The notes under the pieces were generated by a model, which was not told the origin of the DNA, ran no database searches, and saw only the letters and a program-made list of their open reading frames with translations. Below are positions 17,092 to 24,931 of a stretch of 64,000 bases of DNA, piece after piece (the first letter of the stretch is position 1; each line of letters begins with the position of its first letter). Both the position numbers and the translations under genes were made by a program. Origin of the DNA: Sporomusa malonica (GTDB lineage: Bacteria > Bacillota > Negativicutes > Sporomusales > Sporomusaceae); the NCBI RefSeq assembly GCF_041428715.1, contig NZ_CP155572.1; one strand, written 5' to 3'.

Positions 17092-18851
17092 GAAAATGTT
17101 ACCCAGCACCGGCGGTCAAATTGCTGCAATATCGCGATGACTGCGGCAGCAAACTCTGCTTCGCCCTGGGGACTGCCAAACTCTGCTCGCAGTCGACTGA
17201 TGATGTCGCCAACAGTGCGCTTGCCAACAGTATAGGCCAGTACGGCAGTTTCCAGCGGAGCCAGGTTATAACCGTGGATACGAACTCCTTGTCCGCTATG
17301 GCCTGGCAAAGGCACCGTGCGTAAAGGCCGCCAATTCAGCAGTTCTTCAACTGTCAGCGCAGTAATGCGTTTCGTACCTGTGATCATAGCCAGACGGCTG
17401 AAAAATAACCGCTTATGTTCCTCTCTGATAAGAAACGGATACCATTCGCCTGTCTTGCCGTAAGTTAAGGCCGTCCGGCAGGAAACCAGTGCCTGTTCCA
17501 CGTCGACTTCGTCGGTCAGCCGACGCATTGTCTGCACTAGCGTAGTGAAAAATTCCTGTTTAATTTTTTGAATATCTTCCCGTGTTAGAGCTGCGGTTGC
17601 CACAACCGGATAATCGTCGACTCCCCGTGAAAACTCGGAAGCCGGATCAAGCAGCTCAATGCCGTACTCTTCCGGATGGCGGGTCATGGCGGTATTGGGT
17701 AACGGCATATAAACAGGCAAGCCAATTGCCAGCATACCTTTGCCCAATTCCAGCAGTTCTATAGCAAATTTTGTTGACTGGGCAATCGTTTCTCTGGTTT
17801 CAAAAGCACCGCCAATAATAATATTGCAGTACACCTGAGGTACGCGGTGTGCGGCGCAAAGTCGCACTACTTCTTTAATTTCTGCCAGTGTGACTTGTTT
17901 GTTATATGTATCAAGAATGTCCTGAACCCCAGACTCTACACCGATTTGAATCCGTCCCAGGCCGGCTTCTACCATGAGCGGAATGATTTCCGGATGGCGG
18001 TAGATGGTCCGGACATGACCTTCGCAAAACCACATAAAGTCATATTTTTTGCGTAAACGTTTCAACCCCTGGCAGAGTGCAGTCACTCGCTGATAATCAA
18101 GGGTGAAGGTATCGTCCGAAAAAGCCAGAAATTCTTGGGGTTTATTGCTGGTTGCCAGATGCGTTTCCACCTCAGCCAGTACATTAGGTACACTCCGGTA
18201 ACGAACCCCGGCGGTATTATGGCCCTCATAGCAAAAAGCGCAGGCAAACGGACAACCTCGCCCGGTCATAATATTGACAAACGTCTTGCGCTTGATATTT
18301 TCTAATCTATTGTCAGCCTTGGGAATAGGCAGGCTGTCAAGATCATGAATGAGTTCCCGTTCCCTGGTAATGACTGACTTCCCGGCTAAATCACGAAACA
18401 CAATCCCGGCAATTGCTGCCAGTTCACCTTTTCCATCCAAATAATGAGCTAAAAGTTCCAGAAAGGTTTGTTCTCCTTCCCCCCGCACTAAAACGTCAGC
18501 ACCGGAAGCAGTAAGAAATTCCTGGTCTAAGACAGCCGTTTGCGGCCCGCCCACTAACACAGGCACACCATGTTGTTGTTTAACATAAGAGCTTAAAGCA
18601 ATAACTTCGGTCATATTATAGTAATGACAGTAGAACCCCACCAATTGTACGCCTTTATTGGTTAATTCCTCGTCAATCACAGCAGCGGCATCATTCACTT
18701 CGCCATCATACACTTTTACGGCATACCCCTGCCTGTCGGCGCAGGCTGCTAGTAAATCCAGCCCCAGCAGGGATACAGCCGGCCGGAAGTACAGTTGCTG
18801 CGGGTCAGAGGCCTTTTCTGCTTGTATCAACAGTACCTGATATTTGTCCAT
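17082..18851 (-). CDS. B12-binding radical SAM RiPP maturase (first copy)
   Basis: 589 residues with the same build as the downstream paralog. A cobalamin-binding-like domain spans about 1-150 (GGPQ at 101-104), the radical SAM core has Cys200, Cys204 and Cys207 in CPFACAFC, and the C-terminal 80 residues are PqqD-like (RTVGDIISRL, then FDRRCWVTF). ATG 18851 has GGGAGGT before it and is preferred to ATG 18863, which has no ribosome site. It is the first enzyme gene after the precursors, separated from them by a strong hairpin. B12 radical SAM enzymes in proteusin pathways methylate unactivated carbons; that activity here is inferred from architecture and context. Confidence 0.9.
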   Translation of the reverse strand: MDKYQVLLIQAEKASDPQQLYFRPAVSLLGLDLLAACADRQGYAVKVYDGEVNDAAAVIDEELTNKGVQLVGFYCHYYNMTEVIALSSYVKQQHGVPVLVGGPQTAVLDQEFLTASGADVLVRGEGEQTFLELLAHYLDGKGELAAIAGIVFRDLAGKSVITRERELIHDLDSLPIPKADNRLENIKRKTFVNIMTGRGCPFACAFCYEGHNTAGVRYRSVPNVLAEVETHLATSNKPQEFLAFSDDTFTLDYQRVTALCQGLKRLRKKYDFMWFCEGHVRTIYRHPEIIPLMVEAGLGRIQIGVESGVQDILDTYNKQVTLAEIKEVVRLCAAHRVPQVYCNIIIGGAFETRETIAQSTKFAIELLELGKGMLAIGLPVYMPLPNTAMTRHPEEYGIELLDPASEFSRGVDDYPVVATAALTREDIQKIKQEFFTTLVQTMRRLTDEVDVEQALVSCRTALTYGKTGEWYPFLIREEHKRLFFSRLAMITGTKRITALTVEELLNWRPLRTVPLPGHSGQGVRIHGYNLAPLETAVLAYTVGKRTVGDIISRLRAEFGSPQGEAEFAAAVIAILQQFDRRCWVTFSRF

Positions 18852-18882
18852 TTGACCTCCCATAGCAGTAATTTCAAATTTC

Positions 18883-18949
18883 TTTGCCGAAGCCGCTAAC
18901 TTTGAACCCGGCCAGATGTGCCTGGTTCAAAGTTAGCATGTACGGCAAA
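18883..18949 (-). promoter_or_regulatory. Strong hairpin after precursor A, before radical SAM genes
   Basis: Perfect 14-bp stem (18895-18908 with 18924-18937, arm GCTAACTTTGAACC) and an outer 7-bp arm TTTGCCG / CGGCAAA. No U-run follows on the minus strand. It sits exactly between the last precursor gene and the enzyme genes. Hairpins there usually protect the precursor message or let only part of transcription continue, giving more precursor than enzyme. Confidence 0.75.
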
Positions 18950-18961
18950 TTTAGGAGAGGT

Positions 18962-19294
18962 TTATGCGCAAGCAACGGTAACAGTAGTAGTTACAACAGA
19001 TACCGTAATGGACGTCTCGGACGGACCCCAGCCACCAGCAATTCCGTCAAGCTCTTCATCTGACAATTCTGCCGGGTTGCGTAGAATGCGGAAATAGATT
19101 TTATTCGGCTGATCTTCTACCAGCACCACTTCCAAGGAAGCCGGCAGGGGTTTTTCAATGAATTTCTCCAAAACGCCTTTAGGATCACGACGCAGCTCTT
19201 CCAAGAACTTAGGATCCTCCCAGGTCTTTTTTGATACCAATTGTTCATAGTCACTCCGGGTCATTGACTTTTTTTCTTGCTTTTGTTCTGTCAT
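18962..19294 (-). CDS. NHLP-leader RiPP precursor peptide A
   Basis: 110-residue precursor. Residues 1-88 form a nitrile-hydratase-like leader (TIGR03793 type) with FLEELRRDPKGVLEKF, then LVEDQPNKIYFRI, then ELSDEELDGIAGG. The GG at 87-88 is the expected C39 cut site. The 22-residue core starts with W, is almost all Thr, Val, Ser and Ile, and ends ACA. There is one Cys, next to last. ATG 19294 is used because GGAGG lies nine bases upstream; the earlier ATG at 19303 abuts the ribosome site. Its leader differs from that of precursor B at three positions. Confidence 0.93.
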   Translation of the reverse strand: MTEQKQEKKSMTRSDYEQLVSKKTWEDPKFLEELRRDPKGVLEKFIEKPLPASLEVVLVEDQPNKIYFRILRNPAELSDEELDGIAGGWGPSETSITVSVVTTTVTVACA

Positions 19295-19394
19295 TGTATT
19301 CATCCTCCAATTTGCTTATTTAGGAAAATTCCATACAATCGGCTGTTGTATAGCCTCCTAGCGTTAGCTCCCCTCGCTCTTCATTTCTTCTCTA

Positions 19395-19742
19395 TTACGC
19401 GCAAGCTACAACAACACCAACAGTTGCCACAGTAGAGGCCACAGTAGAGGCCACATTGGTCGTATCATGCGAATCCCAGCCGCCGGCAATGCCGTCAAGC
19501 TCTTCATCTGACAATTCTGCTGGGTTGCGCAGAATGCGGAAATAGATTTTATTCGGCTGATCTTCTACCAGCACCACTTCCAAGGAAGCCGGCAGGGGTT
19601 TTTCAACGAATTTCTCTAAAACGCCTTTAGGATCACGACGCAGCTCTTCCAAGAACTTAGGATCCTCCCAGGTCTTTTTTGATACCAATTGTTCATAGTC
19701 ACTCCGGGTCATTGTCTTTTCTTCTTGTTTTTGTTCTGTCAT
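19395..19742 (-). CDS. NHLP-leader RiPP precursor peptide B
   Basis: 115-residue precursor with the same 88-residue leader as precursor A (differences at 8, 10 and 46) and GG at 87-88. The 27-residue core starts WDSHDTTN, holds an ASTVASTVATV internal repeat and ends GVVVACA. The core is hydrophobic with small residues and one penultimate Cys, reminiscent of the Val/Ala/Thr-rich cores of polytheonamide-type proteusins. ATG 19742 has GGAGG nine bases upstream. It lies upstream of precursor A in a tandem array. Confidence 0.93.
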   Translation of the reverse strand: MTEQKQEEKTMTRSDYEQLVSKKTWEDPKFLEELRRDPKGVLEKFVEKPLPASLEVVLVEDQPNKIYFRILRNPAELSDEELDGIAGGWDSHDTTNVASTVASTVATVGVVVACA

Positions 19743-19847
19743 TTTTATTCATCCTCCATTTGCTTATTTGGGAAACTTTCATACAACTGATTGTCTTATA
19801 GCGGTTTGATGTTAGCCCCCTTTCCCTCTTCTGTTCTTCTCTATTAA
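19743..19847 (-). repeat. Spacer duplicated upstream of both precursor genes
   Basis: The roughly 105 bases before precursor B (TAATAGAGAAGAA at one end, AATAAGCAAATGGAGGATGAA at the other, read on minus) are homologous to the 100 bases at 19295-19394 between B and A. In the second copy the TAA is the stop codon of precursor B. In this copy the same TAA follows non-precursor sequence, as if a third precursor gene once stood upstream and was lost. Confidence 0.7.
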
Positions 19848-19917
19848 GCCAGCATCAAGACAGGCAAGGAAAAAAAGATAGGCTGCCTTGACTGGTAGTG
19901 AAGAGCTAAAAATCAGG

Positions 19918-20961
19918 CTAGGTAATGATGTATTGCAGATAGGCTTTAGCCCGCGGCGGCGCCTTTTGCTGAAAGTCAAGCTTAATATGACTAATTGTCC
20001 GCAGTAACACTGGTTCGCCTTGCAACCAGTCGTCGGTACTGCCGTCACGCCAACCGCCAGGCCAGGCTAACACGCCTGCTCCTTTATCGGCCGTTATCCA
20101 ATCGCGTTTAGTCAGCCTATTGACAAATTCCGGCCACAATGTACTGTGCTTTTGTTCACGCACACTGTGAACCTGGGACAAATCAATTTCTAATCCCACT
20201 TTTGGTCCCACACCGGTACCGATATCAAGATCTACCGCCGAAAAGACACTGCCATTTTGGCAAAGTTTTGTGTCCAAATCAGGCGTATCTGCAAACGGAC
20301 TGAGGCCTAACTCAGAAAAAATCACCTTTAGGTCCGGCCCCGTAATTGAAAATGCGCATAGTCGCAGCGGCGCCTGGGGGCGTGACAGCATAATACCTAT
20401 CTGAAAGCCCGCGCACACCGGCGCAAGCAGAGCTAAACACCGTGCAAGCACCTCGCCCTGACTTGCAGGCATAGTTACACCAAGGGCCTTAAGCCCAGCC
20501 AGTACCGCCGGCAAGTAGTTCTGCGGCTCATGACCAAACACGCCAAAAAAGAAACTGGGAACAGGTATAGCAGCGGGCGGCTTGGCCAAATCAAACTCAA
20601 GCCACACTTCATCACGAATAAATGCCGCCTGGTTTGCTGCTTTGAGCCACCAAGCACCAAAGGCAGCAATCTTTTGCCAGGCTGGGTCGACAGCGAACCC
20701 CGGTGGCAGCTGCAATTCTCCCCACTGGCTGCGCGTCAGGCATATAAAGAAATCACCACGCTTATCCTCTTGCCCCAGCGGACACTCCAAGCCGAAATTG
20801 CGGGCTTGGGGAAAAAAGCCGATACGTTCGGTCAATAATTCGATATAATCACAACGTTCAGACCCAATTAGCCGGCTAAGCGAGGAATCTATTTGTTCCT
20901 TGTCACCAACCGGACTCTGCCGGAGCTGGCGAAAGTAATTTGCCAGAATGCTATTTTTCAT
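19918..20961 (-). CDS. Unrecognised 347-residue protein of the RiPP operon
   Basis: I do not recognise the family. It is soluble, with no signal peptide or TM helix, rich in hydrophobic and Pro segments (PVPSFFFGVFG near 160) and in alternating strand-like stretches (LRLCAFSITG, GPKVGLEIDLS, SHIKLDF). No classical nucleotide-binding or metal motif is evident. ATG 20961 has GAGGTGG eight bases upstream and overlaps the end of the FAD-toroid gene by 11 nt, so the two products are translationally coupled and may form a complex. It lies directly upstream of the precursors. A maturation enzyme or carrier role is plausible, no more. Confidence 0.8.
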   Translation of the reverse strand: MKNSILANYFRQLRQSPVGDKEQIDSSLSRLIGSERCDYIELLTERIGFFPQARNFGLECPLGQEDKRGDFFICLTRSQWGELQLPPGFAVDPAWQKIAAFGAWWLKAANQAAFIRDEVWLEFDLAKPPAAIPVPSFFFGVFGHEPQNYLPAVLAGLKALGVTMPASQGEVLARCLALLAPVCAGFQIGIMLSRPQAPLRLCAFSITGPDLKVIFSELGLSPFADTPDLDTKLCQNGSVFSAVDLDIGTGVGPKVGLEIDLSQVHSVREQKHSTLWPEFVNRLTKRDWITADKGAGVLAWPGGWRDGSTDDWLQGEPVLLRTISHIKLDFQQKAPPRAKAYLQYIIT

Positions 20962-23119
20962 GCTCATTACCACCTCGCAGAGCAAGCTGCCGCCAGGCCG
21001 CCGCTATCTGCCCCTTGTCCTGACAATGAAAAAACAGTGTGTGGTTGAGTCTTTCCTGTAACCAATTTTCTTCTTCAAACAAGTAGTACAATACCGGCTC
21101 ACCACAGGGCCTTTTGCCTGACGAATGTATAAGCCAATGTTTTGCCGCTAACATGGCCTGATGCAAAGCTGGCAGACTCTTGTTATTTGCCGATTTTGCC
21201 TGCCTAAGGGTCAAGAGGGCAGCTGCAGTGTCAATAACAGAAAGATTCCAACTGCCATTATCCTGCTGTTTTTTAAGAACATATGAAACCGCTTTGGCCA
21301 TTGCCGCCATATGGTTTTCCGTGTCGACCGCACTGAGCAGCCGCAGACTATACCAGGTAGTAATCAGATAGGAGGGAAACCATTTTCCCCGCCAAAAACC
21401 TTGTTCGTTCTGAGTACGCCTTACATGTTCTACACAAGCTGCAATCTGGCTCTGATACTCAGTTGGCGCCAAACAAGCCAGTAAATAACCAATCATACCG
21501 GTAGCATCAGCCGAAGCACCCTGCCAATATTTCGCTCGTCCCTTGCGAATGGTGCAAAAGGCACCAGCGTCCTGATCATAAAACTGTTCTACCAGTTTTT
21601 CCAGACTGCGCAAAAGAAACTGCCTGTCGGTTCCGGTTTCCCATAATCCCTCCAATACCAAGGCACTGTCTTCAGCCGTTACCCCGAATCCGGTTTGGTA
21701 TTCCCATAACCCGTTCAGACTAGCGCTTATCAGATATTGTTGCAGCCGTATATCGCCGGTAGCCTGCAAGATCAGGCCATAAAAGGCAATATTACCTTCC
21801 TCGCTGTGCTTGATAAAGACCGGCCGGGAGCCGTCCAGCCTGTAGGTATAGACATCAACTAAGAAGGTATCCTGATATCTTACGAAATCCTCCGCTGCCT
21901 CCAGGAGCGCACGGGCCGCGCGCCCTTGCTCGGCGCCAGCCTGAAGGGCGGCCGCCATACCATATGGCATAATATCCCGGCCGTCAGCCACAGCCACATA
22001 TTCTCCAGCTAAAAACACCTGTGCTGATGGTTTGACAGCTTGTTTATCCCATTGGCCGTAGCTTTGGGTATTGATGATGGGTCCTAAATAATCCCAGCGT
22101 TGAATGTCGGTAAAGATTATCTGCTGGCGCTGGCAAAACTCCAGATTGATCAACTCTTGAATAGTTCCTTCAACAACTACATCATCTGTCATAGTTTTGA
22201 GCGCAGCAGCTTTTGCACCGGCATAATATACAAGCAACACCCGAACCTGCTTGTCCAGGGTATGGTGCTGAATAATTGTACTTGTGGATAACTGCGGCGT
22301 AACAAGATACGCAAAATCAGGAATGCTGGCCCCTTTAATGCCAACAGCTACTACCACTCCAGCACCGTAAGCCAACGACTTCAAAAATGCCTGACTGGGT
22401 GAATCAATCTGTGTAATCATGGTTCTAGCCAGCGGTGCTGGCACGGTAACCAGCACCGTCCGGGCCAAAAGTTCCTGTCTTTCTCCTGCTTTGTTACAAA
22501 TAATTCGCACTATTCCGGTTTCTTGAATAACAGCTTCTACCTCAGTATTAAGCCAAAGTTCACACTTCGATCCTAACGAACTCAGGAAACTATCAATAAT
22601 TGCTGCATTGCCGCTCACCAAATGGGAACAGCTGTGTTTTACACAGGCATCCCGCTGCCGGGTTGGGATATAAGAACTCAGCTCACCGGGATGAATGACC
22701 TGAAAAAATGCTGAGAGGACTTCCTGACAATCCTGGCTCATCGTATTATAGTCAGGCGTTTGATCCTCATGGAATTTATAAAAAGCGCTCCGGGCTTCCT
22801 CCCGAAGCCGCCCGCCGACTGAACCAATGCAAGACATAACCCCGGTACCAAAAAAGAGCTGCCCGTTATACAGTAGACCAACCTTTTCTGATTCGTCCAT
22901 TATCTCATGCTGCCCCAAAGCAAACGGCAGCAGCGTACTTTCCAAACGGAAAATAGCACCCAAATCATAATGAAAACTGCCAAATGCACCTGTCTTTACC
23001 CGTCCGCCAGCAGCAGCTTCTTTTTCCAAAACAGCGATTTTCATGCCTGCTAATTCCCAGGCAGCAGCTAGTCCGGACAACCCAGCGCCAATAATCACCG
23101 CATCATAGTATTGGTTCAT
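20951..23119 (-). CDS. FAD-dependent oxidoreductase fused to terpene-cyclase-like toroid domain
   Basis: 722 residues in two parts. Residues 1-420 are a flavin amine-oxidase/desaturase type domain: GAGLSG dinucleotide motif at 11-16, LEKEAAAGGRV, and a C-terminal LAGEY...GMAAALQAG flavin segment. Residues about 425-722 look like an alpha/alpha toroid with two QW-type motifs (QxxxGxW), QNEQGFW and QQDNGSW. The acidic DXDD of class II cyclases is not seen; the nearest segment is TAEDSALVLE. ATG 23119 follows AAGGAGGT. First gene of the RiPP operon. It could oxidise the peptide while the toroid holds a hydrophobic chain, but the substrate is unknown. Confidence 0.85.
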   Translation of the reverse strand: MNQYYDAVIIGAGLSGLAAAWELAGMKIAVLEKEAAAGGRVKTGAFGSFHYDLGAIFRLESTLLPFALGQHEIMDESEKVGLLYNGQLFFGTGVMSCIGSVGGRLREEARSAFYKFHEDQTPDYNTMSQDCQEVLSAFFQVIHPGELSSYIPTRQRDACVKHSCSHLVSGNAAIIDSFLSSLGSKCELWLNTEVEAVIQETGIVRIICNKAGERQELLARTVLVTVPAPLARTMITQIDSPSQAFLKSLAYGAGVVVAVGIKGASIPDFAYLVTPQLSTSTIIQHHTLDKQVRVLLVYYAGAKAAALKTMTDDVVVEGTIQELINLEFCQRQQIIFTDIQRWDYLGPIINTQSYGQWDKQAVKPSAQVFLAGEYVAVADGRDIMPYGMAAALQAGAEQGRAARALLEAAEDFVRYQDTFLVDVYTYRLDGSRPVFIKHSEEGNIAFYGLILQATGDIRLQQYLISASLNGLWEYQTGFGVTAEDSALVLEGLWETGTDRQFLLRSLEKLVEQFYDQDAGAFCTIRKGRAKYWQGASADATGMIGYLLACLAPTEYQSQIAACVEHVRRTQNEQGFWRGKWFPSYLITTWYSLRLLSAVDTENHMAAMAKAVSYVLKKQQDNGSWNLSVIDTAAALLTLRQAKSANNKSLPALHQAMLAAKHWLIHSSGKRPCGEPVLYYLFEEENWLQERLNHTLFFHCQDKGQIAAAWRQLALRGGNEHEK

Positions 23120-23684
23120 GGTTATCTTACCTCCTTGAGTGAATGAAGGCATTTCTTCGCATATTTTGACAGATATAGACTTATTTTACCTTCTTCTTAC
23201 ATTTATTTTTAATATAACACATTCTTAAATCCAAGTTTTTAAAGATTTTACAAAGATTCTATTTTAAGGAAGTTGGCAATGTGTGCTAAGGTAACTACCA
23301 AGGCTGCATAAGACTAACAGTAAGAGTCACTTGTCAGCTTAATTTACTAACGAAAGCAAATATAACTTAATGTAAGAACAAAAAGTGGGCCTGTCATCAA
23401 TAAATGAGACAGGCCCTTTGTGCATTTATCTCTATTGTGATAATAGTTCGTCCAGTAATCCCATTGCCTGATGTTTGTTAGCAATTACCGAGTGCAAATA
23501 TATAGCAGTAATTAGAAGCAAGGGAAGTTCAATTCACTGCGTAAGTCTGAGTTTCATATCAAACAAATGAAATCTCCAAAAGTATTTATTATTAGATTTA
23601 TATTATCCAGAAGGTTTCTACCATTTTTTGTCGAATAATTAAAAATATATATAAAATTATTCAATAAATACGGAGGTGGTCTGC
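23120..23684. other. Long AT-rich intergenic region upstream of the RiPP operon
   Basis: 565 bases between the divergent RiPP operon and ytxH-like gene. It must hold both promoters, but I see no convincing -35/-10 pair on either strand. It contains one terminator-like hairpin (separate entry) with no gene before it. No reading frame with a ribosome site was found. Confidence 0.6.
23387..23416. terminator. Orphan terminator-like hairpin
   Basis: Perfect 9-bp stem GGGCCTGTC / GACAGGCCC with a 12-base loop, followed by TTTGTGCATTT on plus and preceded by an A-run that gives CTTTTTG on minus. No known gene ends here on either strand, so it may close a small RNA. Confidence 0.5.
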
Positions 23685-23978
23685 ATGTCGATTATGGATA
23701 TAATCGAAAAAGGCAAAAAACAACGTAAGCAAAAGGAACGGAAGAAAACCTTACAAAATGCAGCAATTGGTGCTGCCATTGGTGTAACTGTTGGAGCAGC
23801 CGCTGGCGTACTATTGGCACCGAAGGCAGGCAAGGAAACGCGGGCTGACATTGTCAACGCTGCTAAAGAACTGCCTGTGAAAGCTAAAGAAATTGTTGAA
23901 AAAACTAAAGAAAAGGTTGAAGAGGCGAAGAAGACAATCGCCGAAAAGACGAATTCCCCTGTGGAAGCGGAAGGCTAA
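23685..23978 (+). CDS. YtxH-domain protein
   Basis: 97-residue small protein. A glycine/alanine-rich hydrophobic segment (AAIGAAIGVTVGAAAGVLLAPKAG, about residues 26-49) is followed by a highly charged Lys/Glu helix with KAKEIVEKTKEKVEEAKK, the usual YtxH layout. ATG 23685 follows GGAGGTGG; the upstream GTG at 23676 is inside that ribosome site. A YtxG-like gene lies downstream, as in the Bacillus general-stress ytxGH pair. Function is not established. Confidence 0.85.
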   Translation: MSIMDIIEKGKKQRKQKERKKTLQNAAIGAAIGVTVGAAAGVLLAPKAGKETRADIVNAAKELPVKAKEIVEKTKEKVEEAKKTIAEKTNSPVEAEG

Positions 23979-23997
23979 CCATAATGTTCTCCTGTAA

Positions 23998-24080
23998 GAA
24001 AGTATAACTTTCCGTCTGGATAAGGACAACATCGGCTTCCGCTATCGCCAAAGGCTCGGCGCAAGCCGTGTTTACTTTAT
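23998..24080 (+). repeat. Dispersed 83-bp element, copy 1
   Basis: Begins with the palindrome GAAAGTATAACTTTC, continues CTGGATAAGG and ends GCAAGCCGTGTTTACTTTA. It closely matches 57488-57570 (about 85 percent by eye, one indel), same orientation, also downstream of a plus-strand gene. Flanking TCCTGT and ACAGGA can pair to close the element. It could be a non-autonomous mobile repeat or a structured RNA. Confidence 0.75.
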
Positions 24081-24157
24081 CACAGGAAGGAGTGGGCGGC
24101 GGTCGGGCAGGAATGCCCGGCCGTTGTTGATTAATTGTGCCGAAAGAGGGGATTAAT

Positions 24158-24517
24158 GTGTATATCTCACTATACGATCTGGCCTATTTTATCCTATTTG
24201 TGTTGGCTGTTATCATTGCTGGATATCTAATTGCAGTTTTACGGCGAGCGTTAGGTGTCCTTAGCCTGGTTCAAGGAATTTTGACTGCTCACCAAGGTGA
24301 CATACGAGCAACCGTTTCTCTATTCCAGGAAACGCTCACCAATGTCAATGAACTTACCGTGAGTTTAAAGGAAGCAACTGTTCAGACTGCTAGCGCAGTT
24401 CGCGCAATTCCAAGTGAAATTACCGATACGGTAGAGGATTTGCGGGAAAGTTTCGAGACCTTCGCTCTCTATGCCAGGATTGCTGGCGAGGTCGTCAAGT
24501 CGGTATTTTCAAAGTAG
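24158..24517 (+). CDS. DUF948-like membrane-anchored protein (YtxG type)
   Basis: 119 residues: one N-terminal TM helix (about 6-28, LAYFILFVLAVIIAGYLIAVL), then an amphipathic helical region with a repeated hydrophobic pattern (VSLFQETLTNVNELTVSLKE). This fits DUF948/YtxG proteins. GTG 24158 has AGAGGGG six bases upstream, better than the GTG at 24137. It pairs with the YtxH-like gene upstream and is followed by a terminator. Confidence 0.72.
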   Translation: MYISLYDLAYFILFVLAVIIAGYLIAVLRRALGVLSLVQGILTAHQGDIRATVSLFQETLTNVNELTVSLKEATVQTASAVRAIPSEITDTVEDLRESFETFALYARIAGEVVKSVFSK

Positions 24518-24607
24518 CTTGCATAATGACGAAGTGAACCAACTCCAGAGTTGCTATGTGAGCCTATTGAGCGCCAAAACCAATCTATTTATTAATAGCA
24601 ATTCTTA

Positions 24608-24627
24608 AGCCGCCCCTTGGGGCGGCT
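24608..24627 (+). terminator. Terminator after the YtxG-like gene
   Basis: Perfect stem AGCCGCCCC / GGGGCGGCT with a TT loop, followed by ATTTATATA. Confidence 0.65.
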
Positions 24628-24751
24628 ATTTATATAAGAAAAGAGGCCCGAATATTGCGAACTTTTCTAGGGGAATGCCCAAGCAGGGCAGGAAAATTAA
24701 AAAAAACTGTTGTAATGTAGCTAAAACTAACTGTATAATAAATTGTGATAA

Positions 24752-24791
24752 TTTATATTTGTTTATGTTAGTTTATGTTTGTTTATATTTA
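24752..24791. repeat. Four tandem 10-bp units upstream of modD
   Basis: Four consecutive units of the form TTTATRTTWR (24752, 24762, 24772, 24782). Ten-base spacing puts each unit on the same helix face, which suits a phased protein-binding site or bent DNA. The 414-base gap between the YtxG-like gene and modD holds only this, the terminator at 24608 and the hairpin at 24855. Confidence 0.6.
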
Positions 24792-24854
24792 TAGACTAAA
24801 TAAATGATTTTAATGAAAGATGCATGATTTATTAGTAATCGATACAAAGTTGTG

Positions 24855-24899
24855 TCAGCTAAATGTAGTTTAATTTTAATTACGTTAGCTGATTTTTTA
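24855..24899 (+). terminator. Terminator in the modD leader
   Basis: TCAGCTAA (24855-24862) pairs with TTAGCTGA (24885-24892) and is followed by six T. It ends about 33 bases before the modD GTG. As no gene ends just before it, it may act as an attenuator for modDA. No known riboswitch core was recognised upstream. Confidence 0.55.
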
Positions 24900-24931
24900 T
24901 ATCTGATTAGAATGTGACGGGGGGAGTTATT

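Noticed and set aside
19812..20048. 78-codon frame near the precursors, considered as a third precursor
   Set aside because: No NHLP leader similarity; it overlaps the 347-aa gene in another frame.
23281..23400. Cobalamin or c-di-GMP riboswitch near the RiPP operon
   Set aside because: No B12-box, GEMM core or pairing pattern could be found.
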